NCBI GenBank assembly: GCA_900539855.1
Contig: UQDO01000012.1
Span: forward strand, 1-51,707
Source of the DNA: an uncultured Oscillospiraceae bacterium
GTDB lineage: Bacteria > Bacillota > Clostridia > Oscillospirales > Acutalibacteraceae
Reading direction: 5' to 3'
DNA: 51,707 nt
Shown: one piece after another, positions 38,029-45,454 of the stretch
Layout of the letters: each line of letters opens with the position of its first letter
Position numbering within the stretch: position 1 is the stretch's first letter
Program-made: the position numbers and the translations under genes
The notes under the pieces: generated by a model
What the model was told of the DNA's origin: nothing
Database searches by the model: none
What the model saw: the letters and a program-made list of their open reading frames with translations, nothing else

Positions 38029-40083
38029 ATGGCAAAAATCAATGTGCTGCCCCGCGAGGTCGCGGAGCTTATAGCCGCCGGTGAGGTCGTTGAGCGGCCT
38101 GCTTCGGTTATAAAGGAACTGGTCGAAAACTCGGTAGATGCCGGCTCGACCGCCGTAACGGTCGAGATTAAAAGCGGCGGCGTTACCTTTATGAGGGTGA
38201 CCGACAACGGCTGCGGAATAGAAAAGCAGTATGTTGCAACGGCATTTCTGCGCCATGCGACAAGTAAAATAAAGACCGGCGACGATCTCGGCTCAATAGC
38301 CACTCTCGGCTTCAGGGGCGAGGCGCTTGCCGCGATATCATCGGTGTCAAGGGTCGAAATGCTGACCAAAACACGCGACGAGGCGACCGGAACGGCTTAC
38401 CGCTCAAGCGGCGGAAACGACGTGTCGAGCGAGGAGGCAGGCTGCCCCGACGGCACGACCATTATAGTAAGGGATCTGTTTTTCAACACTCCGGCAAGAA
38501 TGAAATTCCTTAAAAAGGATATAACCGAGGGCAATGCCGTGGGGGCGCTGCTTGAGCATATCGCGCTCAGCCACCCGGAAATATCCTTCAAATTCATAAG
38601 GGACGGGAAGCAGGTTTTCTCGACTCCCGGCGACGGCAAACTTATATCAGCCATATACGCCGTTTTGGGGCGCGATTTTGCAATGTCGCTTATTCCCGTG
38701 AGCGGAGAAATGGGCGGTATATCGGTCAGCGGTTATACCTGCAAACCTATGGCGTGCAGACCCAAAAGAAACGCGCAGTTTGTATTCTTAAACGGCAGAT
38801 ATGTGCGTTCCGGCACGGTCAGCGCCGCTTTGGAGGCGGCATATAAAAATTCAGCGATGATAGGCAGGTATCCGGCAGCGGTTTTGCATCTTACCGTTCC
38901 TTACGGCGCGGTGGACGTAAATGTGCACCCGGCAAAAACCGAGGTAAGGTTTTCGGACGACCGCAGGATATTCGACTGCGTGATGTACGGAGTCAAAAAT
39001 GCGCTGAAATCGGGCGACGAACGCCCCGAAATGCGGCTGCCGCAAAAGAATGTCGGGCAGATACATATGACGGCTGATGAATACAAGACCGCCGTTCAGA
39101 CCAAGCTGCCCGGTCTTAAAAGCGACAGTGTAAAAATAGCAAACTACGAAAAGTTGATAAACTGTGCGGCGAAAAAGGCACAGCCGGAATTCCGTTCGGC
39201 TCCCATAAAGGCAGGGCTTGCGATAGACGCCACGGCTTTAGGGGCGGCGCCGGAAAAGCCTGAGGAGCAAAAGCCGCAGATACCGCAGGATGAGCCTGTG
39301 ACCGCCGAAGATATAGGCGAGGTCACGGTTACATACTACGGTGATAAAATGAATCAGGCAGGCAAAGAAAATGCAGGAAGCTTCACGGCAGAGCAGCCGG
39401 AAAACGAGGAAGCCCTGCCGGAAAATATCACTGCCGGGGCAAAGGATAACGCACTGCCGGATCTTCCGGATACTGCCGGTGTGGCTGACGTTGTGACCGG
39501 TACGGACGACGCCGACACGGATGACATCCGGTACATCGGTGAAGCGTTTGCCACCTATATAATAGTTCAAAAGGGCGAAAGCGTGTACTTGATCGATAAG
39601 CATGCCGCGCATGAAAGGATGCTGTTCAACAAGCTGAAGCGCGACGACGGGAGCACGCCGCAGCTGCTTCTGACACCTAAGCGCGTGACGCTGGGACGCG
39701 ACGATTATTCGGTCGTGACCGATAATATTGAGCTTTTGGAAAAAGCCGGCTTTGACCTTGAACCGTTCGGTTCAAACTCGGTGCTGGTGCGCGCGGTGCC
39801 GTCGGTTTTGGCGGACGACAATATTGAGCAGCTCATAATGGAGGCTGCCGCAAGTATCTCCTCAAAAAGATCAATAGAAATAGAACGCCTTGAGCGTCTT
39901 TATGAAACTATGTCGTGCCGTGCCGCCGTAAAGGCAGGCAACCTGTCCTCAAGGGAGGAGCTGACCGCTCTGGCGAAAGCGGTACTTACAACCAAGGAGA
40001 TAATGTATTGTCCGCACGGCAGACCGGTGGCAATAGAGCTTAAAAGACGCGAGATAGAAAAGCAGTTCGGAAGGATCCAGTGA
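38029..40083 (+). CDS. mutL: DNA mismatch repair protein MutL (endonuclease type)
   Basis: GHKL-ATPase partner of MutS. The 684 residues show the ATP-binding motifs ELVENSVDAGST, DNGCGIEK and LGFRGEALAAISSVSR in the N-terminal domain, a long acidic linker (about 385-495), and a C-terminal endonuclease domain with DKHAAHE (Asp523, His525, Glu529), SCRAAVKAG and CPHGRP. This is the nicking type found in bacteria without MutH. The usual DQHA(X)2E(X)4E reads DKHAAHERMLFN, so the second glutamate is Asn. It overlaps miaA by one base (TGATG). Confidence 0.96.
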   Translation: MAKINVLPREVAELIAAGEVVERPASVIKELVENSVDAGSTAVTVEIKSGGVTFMRVTDNGCGIEKQYVATAFLRHATSKIKTGDDLGSIATLGFRGEALAAISSVSRVEMLTKTRDEATGTAYRSSGGNDVSSEEAGCPDGTTIIVRDLFFNTPARMKFLKKDITEGNAVGALLEHIALSHPEISFKFIRDGKQVFSTPGDGKLISAIYAVLGRDFAMSLIPVSGEMGGISVSGYTCKPMACRPKRNAQFVFLNGRYVRSGTVSAALEAAYKNSAMIGRYPAAVLHLTVPYGAVDVNVHPAKTEVRFSDDRRIFDCVMYGVKNALKSGDERPEMRLPQKNVGQIHMTADEYKTAVQTKLPGLKSDSVKIANYEKLINCAAKKAQPEFRSAPIKAGLAIDATALGAAPEKPEEQKPQIPQDEPVTAEDIGEVTVTYYGDKMNQAGKENAGSFTAEQPENEEALPENITAGAKDNALPDLPDTAGVADVVTGTDDADTDDIRYIGEAFATYIIVQKGESVYLIDKHAAHERMLFNKLKRDDGSTPQLLLTPKRVTLGRDDYSVVTDNIELLEKAGFDLEPFGSNSVLVRAVPSVLADDNIEQLIMEAAASISSKRSIEIERLERLYETMSCRAAVKAGNLSSREELTALAKAVLTTKEIMYCPHGRPVAIELKRREIEKQFGRIQ

Positions 40084-41009
40084 TGACTGAAAAACAACCG
40101 GTGATAGCGGTCGTAGGACCGACGGCGTCGGGCAAAACGGCGCTGTCTATAGGGCTTGCAAAGGCGCTTTCGGGTGAAATAATATCGGCTGATTCGATGC
40201 AGATATATAAAGGTCTCGAGATAGCCTCCGCCGCCCCGACCGATGCCGAGATGGCAGAGGTGCCGCATCATCTTGTGCGGTTTATAGAGCCGACCCACCG
40301 CTTTTCGGTGGCGGAATATGTAAATAAGGCATCAGCGGCAATAGCCGAAACGGCAGACGCCGGGCATCTGCCCATAGTCGTCGGCGGAACGGGGCTTTAT
40401 GTGGACTCTCTGCTTTCAGGCATCAGGTTTAAAGACGAGGATGACCCCTCGGTAAGGCGGCGCCTTGAGGCGGAAGCCGATCTGTACGGTATGGAACATA
40501 TGCTTGAAAGGCTGCGGCTTGTCGATCCGAAAAGCGCCGCAAGGCTTCATATAAACGACCGCAAAAGGATAATCAGGGCGCTTGAAATATATGAGATCCA
40601 CGGCATGACCGTAGACGAGCAAAACGAGCTTTCGAGGATGAACGGCTCGCCATACCGTGTCCTTTGGATAGGCATAAATTATAAAGACCGCGAAACGCTT
40701 TACAAAAGGATAGAAAAGCGAATTGATCTGATGATAGAAAACGGGCTGACCGACGAGGCAAGGGCGGCATATGAGGTCAGCGGAAAGACCGCCGTTCAGG
40801 CGATAGGTCACAAGGAATTTTTCTTATTTTTCGAAGGCAAGGAGACTCTGGAGCAGGCGGTGTCAAGGCTTAAAACCGAAACAAGGCACTACGCCAAACG
40901 CCAGATAACGTGGTTTAAGAGAAACGGCGATATAAACTGGATATACGCCGATGAGACCGACGACGTTTTGTCGGCTGCACTGAGCTTGGCAAGAGAAAAC
41001 GGATATTAA
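40083..41009 (+). CDS. miaA: tRNA dimethylallyltransferase
   Basis: Adds dimethylallyl to A37 of tRNAs reading UNN codons, making the i6A that MiaB then methylthiolates. The protein from ATG 40083 has 308 residues, with the P-loop VVGPTASGKTALS, the SADSMQIYKGLEIASAAPT block, the HHLVRFIEP segment, VVGGTGLYVDSLLSG and the C-terminal TRHYAKRQITWFKR. The start lies within the mutL stop (TGATG), indicating coupling. A GTG three bases earlier is also in frame. Confidence 0.97.
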   Translation: MTEKQPVIAVVGPTASGKTALSIGLAKALSGEIISADSMQIYKGLEIASAAPTDAEMAEVPHHLVRFIEPTHRFSVAEYVNKASAAIAETADAGHLPIVVGGTGLYVDSLLSGIRFKDEDDPSVRRRLEAEADLYGMEHMLERLRLVDPKSAARLHINDRKRIIRALEIYEIHGMTVDEQNELSRMNGSPYRVLWIGINYKDRETLYKRIEKRIDLMIENGLTDEARAAYEVSGKTAVQAIGHKEFFLFFEGKETLEQAVSRLKTETRHYAKRQITWFKRNGDINWIYADETDDVLSAALSLARENGY

Positions 41010-41029
41010 AATGTTAAGAGGTGAGACCT

Positions 41030-42238
41030 TTGAATAAGCGTGTGTTTGATGTGCTCAAGTGGGTCGCTATCGGCTTCGTCGGAGTTTACATATTGGTGCA
41101 GCTTTATTCGGCGGTGATAGAACCCGTTACCACCGACACGGTCTACACCTATTCCTCATTTTCGGGATACAGCGCCAAAGGGTGCATAATCCGGAACGAA
41201 ACGGTGGTCGAGCACGATAACGGCGGCGCGGTGGGCTACAAGGTTGAAAACGGCGGCAGGGTCGCCAAAAACGGCGCGATAGCGGAAATTTTCGCGAGCG
41301 ATGCCGAAGCCGAAGCCAACGTCGAATGTGAACAGCTTGATAAACAAATAGAGACTTTGGAGCAGCTGCAAAGCTATAACGATCTCAATGCCGCAGACCT
41401 TGGCGCTTTGTCCTCAAAAATACGCACGGCACTGACAGATGTCACCGCCGCTACGCAAAACGGGACGGTAACCGGCGGCAGCGAACAGGCACAAACGCTT
41501 CTGGGACTTATAAACCGCAGACAGATAGTAACCGGCGAGACCAAGGACTTCAGCGCCCTTATAGCGTCGCTGAAAGAAAAAAAGGCTGCGCTGGGTTCGG
41601 CGGCAAAGCCGACGGGTACGCTTCGTTCTCCCGGCTCGGGGTATGTAATATATTCGGTCGACGGGTATGAGAATATACTTGGCACCGACAATATAACCGA
41701 GCTTACCGCAGACAAAATGCAGTCGCTGGAGCCGGAGGAAACATCCGGCAGTGCCGTCTGCAAGATAGTCGGCGACTATGAGTGGTATATTGCCGCCGTC
41801 GTGCCTTTCAGTGAGTCGCTCAACATGAAGGAGGGCTCGACCGTTACGGTAAGAACGGCGCTGCGCTCGGTGCCCGAGCTGCAGTGTACCGTGAAATACA
41901 TAAACAAGCAGTCGGTTCAGGAAAACGCCGTGGTGATCCTTTCGTGCAGCACAATGAATACCGAGCTTGCGTCGACCAGATATTTTGACATAACGGTCAT
42001 ATATAAGGAATATAAGGGTCTTAAGGTAGATAACCGCGCGATACGCGTGGTTGACGGCAATAAGGGTGTGTACGTCGTGACGGCGTCGCAGGTCAAATTC
42101 GTGCCGGTAAATGTTCTGTGGTCCGGGGAAAATTATTCGGTGGTGGAGCAGCAGGCATCGACCTCCAAGGTGCTCAGGATATATGACGAGATAGTTGTGA
42201 AAGGAAAGAACCTTTATGACGGAAAAATTATCAGATGA
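41030..42238 (+). CDS. HlyD-like membrane-anchored protein
   Basis: A 402-residue protein with one N-terminal membrane helix (WVAIGFVGVYILVQLYSAVI), a barrel-sandwich/lipoyl-like half (GYKVENGGRVAKNGAIAEIFA), a coiled-coil middle (CEQLDKQIETLEQLQS), the second half (LRSPGSGYVIYSVDGYE) and beta-barrel domains. This is the membrane fusion protein layout. In Clostridia such a gene often lies before yggS-sepF, which suggests an envelope role without a dedicated exporter; no transporter gene is adjacent. TTG 41030 is chosen because GAGGTG lies just upstream; GTG 41021 is inside that site. It overlaps yggS by 23 bases. Confidence 0.8.
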   Translation: MNKRVFDVLKWVAIGFVGVYILVQLYSAVIEPVTTDTVYTYSSFSGYSAKGCIIRNETVVEHDNGGAVGYKVENGGRVAKNGAIAEIFASDAEAEANVECEQLDKQIETLEQLQSYNDLNAADLGALSSKIRTALTDVTAATQNGTVTGGSEQAQTLLGLINRRQIVTGETKDFSALIASLKEKKAALGSAAKPTGTLRSPGSGYVIYSVDGYENILGTDNITELTADKMQSLEPEETSGSAVCKIVGDYEWYIAAVVPFSESLNMKEGSTVTVRTALRSVPELQCTVKYINKQSVQENAVVILSCSTMNTELASTRYFDITVIYKEYKGLKVDNRAIRVVDGNKGVYVVTASQVKFVPVNVLWSGENYSVVEQQASTSKVLRIYDEIVVKGKNLYDGKIIR

Positions 42239-42947
42239 ATTGGTAGAAAAAATACGTAATTTTGACGCAAATTATGCCGATATAAGGTCGCGCCTTTCTG
42301 CCGCATGCAAGGAGGCAGGGGTCAGCACCGGCAGTGTGATACTGCTTGCCGCCACCAAGACCGTGCCGGCAGAGGTCATAAACCACGCTATGGACAGCGG
42401 CATTGAGTACATAGGCGAAAACCGCGTTCAGGAGCTGCTTTCAAAGAAAAAAGACCTTAAAGCAACGGCGCACCGCCACTTTATCGGTCATCTGCAGACC
42501 AACAAGGTCAAGGATATCATAAATGAAGTGGAAATGATCGAGTCGGTCCATTCTGTAAAGCTTGCCGCGGAAATAGAAAAGTGTGCCGCGAAGGCAGGAA
42601 AGACGATGGATGTGCTGCTTGAGGTCAATATCGGCGGCGAACAGAGCAAGTCCGGTTTTACTCCGGACGAGGCCGAAAATGCTGTGGCTGAAATTTCAAA
42701 AATGCCGCATTTAAGGGTCAAGGGACTCATGACCATACCGCCCGTATGTGAAAGTACCAAAAAACAAATTGAATATTTTACGAAAATGCATAAACTGTTT
42801 ATTGACATTAGGGACAAAAACATGGATAATGTAAATATATTGTATCTTTCCATGGGCATGTCCGATGATTTTGAGCTGGCGGTAAAATGCGGCGCAAATA
42901 TCGTGAGGATAGGTACCGCACTTTTCGGAAAAAGAAATTACATGTAA
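42216..42947 (+). CDS. yggS: Pyridoxal phosphate homeostasis protein (YggS/YlmE)
   Basis: PLP-binding barrel protein that buffers cellular PLP; no enzymatic activity is established. The 243 residues show the PLP-lysine region LLAATKTVPAEVI, IGENRVQELLSK, HFIGHLQTNKVKDI, LEVNIGGEQSKSGF, KGLMTIPP and SMGMSDDFELAVKCGANIVRIGTALFG. It is the ylmE of the division cluster, directly before sepF as in Bacillus. GGAAAG precedes ATG 42216 inside the preceding gene. Confidence 0.96.
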   Translation: MTEKLSDELVEKIRNFDANYADIRSRLSAACKEAGVSTGSVILLAATKTVPAEVINHAMDSGIEYIGENRVQELLSKKKDLKATAHRHFIGHLQTNKVKDIINEVEMIESVHSVKLAAEIEKCAAKAGKTMDVLLEVNIGGEQSKSGFTPDEAENAVAEISKMPHLRVKGLMTIPPVCESTKKQIEYFTKMHKLFIDIRDKNMDNVNILYLSMGMSDDFELAVKCGANIVRIGTALFGKRNYM

Positions 42948-42972
42948 AATAAAAGCGTAAGGAGAATGAACG

Positions 42973-43518
42973 ATGAGCTTTTTTGATAAAATCAAGGATA
43001 TCATGAGCGCCACCGACGAGGACGACGATTTCGATGAGGTTGAAACCTCCTCGAAGAATGAGCAGAGGGGAAAAGAGAGAGACTCAAAGGACGATTACTA
43101 TTCCTATGACGGACGCAGCAGCTACGACCGTTACGACAGGGAAAAGACCACACAGTTCCCAAGCGAACGCAAGAGCGGCAAGGGCAGCCAGCCCTCGTTT
43201 ACTTCGGGTCTCGGTAAGCCGGGATCACAGATACAGGTCGCACTTGTAAAGCCGGAGAGATTTGAGGACGCTACCGCTATAGCCGACCATCTTGCCGACA
43301 ACCGCACGGTAGTGCTCAATCTGGAGGCTGCAAACCGTGAGACGCAGCGCCGCCTTATAGATTTTCTCAGCGGTGCGGCTTATGCTCATGACGGCAGGAT
43401 CAAGAGGGTAGCAAACAGTACATTTATCATAACACCCAGCAACGTTGATGTCATGGGCGAGCTGCTGCTTGATGAGCTTGACGGCTCGGGCAGCTACAGC
43501 GGCAGTACAAGGTACTGA
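42973..43518 (+). CDS. sepF: Cell division protein SepF
   Basis: Membrane-binding partner of FtsZ that helps build the septum. The 181 residues begin with the short amphipathic helix MSFFDKIKDIM, continue through a charged linker with many Ser, Tyr and Lys, and end in the SepF core (VALVKPERFEDATAIADHLA, then NRTVVLNLEAANRETQRRLIDFLSGAAYA and FIITPSNVDVMGELL). Two bases separate it from ylmH. The ylmG gene that follows sepF in Bacillus is absent here. Confidence 0.96.
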   Translation: MSFFDKIKDIMSATDEDDDFDEVETSSKNEQRGKERDSKDDYYSYDGRSSYDRYDREKTTQFPSERKSGKGSQPSFTSGLGKPGSQIQVALVKPERFEDATAIADHLADNRTVVLNLEAANRETQRRLIDFLSGAAYAHDGRIKRVANSTFIITPSNVDVMGELLLDELDGSGSYSGSTRY

Positions 43519-43520
43519 TA

Positions 43521-44267
43521 TTGAAGGACAGCCACGAACTGCTTCCGGCTAAGATAAATGACGCGATAAAGCGCAGCTATTTAAGGGGCGCGCCCTGCTT
43601 TGTGGGCTTTCTTGATGCGGCAGGCGCGGCGCTTGCCGAAAACATTGCAAAAGGTGACAGGGCAAACTATATGCTTTTCGGAGGATACGACGGTGCCGAG
43701 AGGGTATATTTCGGCGTGTTTCCGGACGGCTTTTTGCCTGATGGGTCGCTCTTTCCGATAGTAAGGCTCACAGTGACCGACCGCTCCGGCAGGGGCTTTA
43801 CCCACCGGGACGTTCTCGGCACGCTCATGAGCGAGGGCATTGAGCGCAGCACGGTCGGCGATATACTTATAGGAAGCCCCGATTCGGCACTGTTTGTGTC
43901 GGCATCGGTCGCAGAACACATAATGGCTGAGACCGATAAAATAGCCTCATGCGGCGTCACGGTCGCAAGGTCGGACGGCGGCGAGCTGCCGGAGGGCGGC
44001 GGCTTTGAGGAGCGGTCCGACACGGTTGCATCGGCAAGGCTCGACTGCGTAGTAGCGGCGGTTTGCCGTGTGTCGAGAGGAAAAGCGGCTGAGCTTATAG
44101 AAAACGGTCTTGTGTCATTGGGCGGAATACTGTCCGAAAAGGTCACAAAAGAGGTGTCGCCGGGCGATATTATGACCGTAAGACGGTACGGAAAGTTTGC
44201 CGTGGATGATCTTTCTTATAAGACTAAAAAGGGCAGAACGGTAATAAAATACAGAAAATATTTATAA
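43521..44267 (+). CDS. ylmH: YlmH-family S4-domain RNA-binding protein
   Basis: A 248-residue protein of the division cluster. The N-terminal two thirds match the YlmH domain (CFVGFLDAAGAALAENIAKG, FPIVRLTVTDRSGRGFTHRDVLGTLMSEGIERSTVGDI). The C-terminal S4 domain (SARLDCVVAAVCRVSRGKAAELI, then GLVSLGGILSEKVTKEVSPGD) binds structured RNA. Family members in Bacillus act in ribosome-associated quality control. The start is TTG 43521, two bases after sepF; its own site is weak, so coupling to sepF is likely. Confidence 0.92.
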   Translation: MKDSHELLPAKINDAIKRSYLRGAPCFVGFLDAAGAALAENIAKGDRANYMLFGGYDGAERVYFGVFPDGFLPDGSLFPIVRLTVTDRSGRGFTHRDVLGTLMSEGIERSTVGDILIGSPDSALFVSASVAEHIMAETDKIASCGVTVARSDGGELPEGGGFEERSDTVASARLDCVVAAVCRVSRGKAAELIENGLVSLGGILSEKVTKEVSPGDIMTVRRYGKFAVDDLSYKTKKGRTVIKYRKYL

Positions 44268-44282
44268 ATCGGAGGAAGCATT

Positions 44283-45386
44283 ATGAAAACACCTGAACAG
44301 ATCCGTAATATGGAATTTCAGAAGTCCCCGATGGGCGGATATAAGCAGAGCGACGTTGAGCTTTTCCTTGAGGAAATGGCGTCGGAAATAGAGATACTTA
44401 TGCGTCAGAAGGCGGAAGCCGACCGCAGACTTAAGGAATATGCCGCAAAGTCTCCGGACGGAGCGCTGTCTACCGCAGGTATTCAGAATGTGCTCATAAG
44501 CGCACAGCGCGTGGCTGAGCAGATAACCGACGAGGCAAAGGAAAATGCCGAGCGCATCGCAGCCGAGGCGGAGCTTAAGGTCACCCAGGCTGAGATAAAG
44601 GCGAAGGATATCATAGGCGACGCCGAAAACAAGGCGAGACTTCTCGGCGATACCGCCGAAAAGGAAGCGGCAAAAATAATAGCCGCCGCCGTGGAAAAAT
44701 CCGAACAGACGCTTGCCGCAGCCAAGGAGAGCACCGAGCTTGAGCAGAAGCTGTATGACAGGCTTAAAATAGAAATATCTGATTTCCGCAAGAAGGCATC
44801 GGCGCAGTGCAGCTCACTTATCGAGCTTATAAACCAGCTTCCTTCGGAAATACCTTTCAATATAGAACGCGCAAAGACCGTTCTTTCAATAGATTTCAGC
44901 GATCCGGAAGCACTGCTTGACAAGGCTGTCGAGGAACGGCTTTTAAAGGAAAAGGCTGCCGCCGAGGCAAGGATGCAGGCTGAAAAAGCAGAGGCAAAGG
45001 CTGAAAGTGCCGCCGCTCCTGCTGCACCTTCTGCACCCGTAGTACCGGCTGCTCCCGCAGCACCTGCGGCAAAGGCTGAGCCCGTATCGGTGCCGGTGCA
45101 GGCGCCCCAGGCTGCAAAGCCTGTAATGCCCACAGTGCAGGAGATAGTGTCAGCTCCCGAGATGGCTGAGGAGCCGGCTGCGTCGCCCAAAACACTTGAA
45201 AGTGCAGCCCCTGCCGAAAGAGCAGCGAAGCTTGACGCGTTTTTAAACGCAGATAAGGATAAAAAGGAAGACGAGCAGCCGAAAAAGGGTCGTATAAGCT
45301 TCGGAATATCAGACGATGATGACGATGACGACGATGACGATGATGACGACGAGCCGAGACTGTTTTTCAAAAGAAAAAAGAAATAA
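44283..45386 (+). CDS. divIVA: Cell division/polarity protein DivIVA
   Basis: Coiled-coil protein that marks negatively curved membrane at poles and septa. Residues 1-55 are the lipid-binding N-terminal domain (TPEQIRNMEFQKSPMGGYKQ, DVELFLEEMASEIEILM). A second coiled-coil region rich in Ala, Glu and Lys covers about 75-200, followed by an Ala/Pro linker and a remarkable end: 13 aspartates in a row (near 45313-45351), then EPRLFFKRKKK. At 367 residues it is about twice the Bacillus length. GGAGG precedes ATG 44283. It is followed by ileS, as in many Firmicutes. Confidence 0.93.
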   Translation: MKTPEQIRNMEFQKSPMGGYKQSDVELFLEEMASEIEILMRQKAEADRRLKEYAAKSPDGALSTAGIQNVLISAQRVAEQITDEAKENAERIAAEAELKVTQAEIKAKDIIGDAENKARLLGDTAEKEAAKIIAAAVEKSEQTLAAAKESTELEQKLYDRLKIEISDFRKKASAQCSSLIELINQLPSEIPFNIERAKTVLSIDFSDPEALLDKAVEERLLKEKAAAEARMQAEKAEAKAESAAAPAAPSAPVVPAAPAAPAAKAEPVSVPVQAPQAAKPVMPTVQEIVSAPEMAEEPAASPKTLESAAPAERAAKLDAFLNADKDKKEDEQPKKGRISFGISDDDDDDDDDDDDDEPRLFFKRKKK

Positions 45387-45396
45387 AACCGCAAAG

Positions 45397-45424
45397 TCCG
45401 GACCGGTAAAACAGCCGGCCCGGA
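45397..45424 (+). other. Hairpin in the divIVA-ileS gap
   Basis: TCCGGACCGG (45397-45406) pairs with CCGGCCCGGA (45415-45424) with one A-C mismatch and an eight-base loop. There is no T tract, so it is not a terminator, and the 68-base gap is too short for a T-box. Confidence 0.5.
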
Positions 45425-45454
45425 TTGTCCGCGCAAAAAGGAGTTTTAAATCTA

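Noticed and set aside
44483..45436. 317-residue open frame on the minus strand opposite divIVA
   Set aside because: Ser/Ala low-complexity translation of the opposite strand of an Ala/Glu/Lys coiled coil and Asp run; no start signal and no domain.
45387..45454. T-box riboswitch before ileS
   Set aside because: The gap is only 68 bases, lacks the conserved T-box sequence and has no terminator T tract; only a short hairpin is present.
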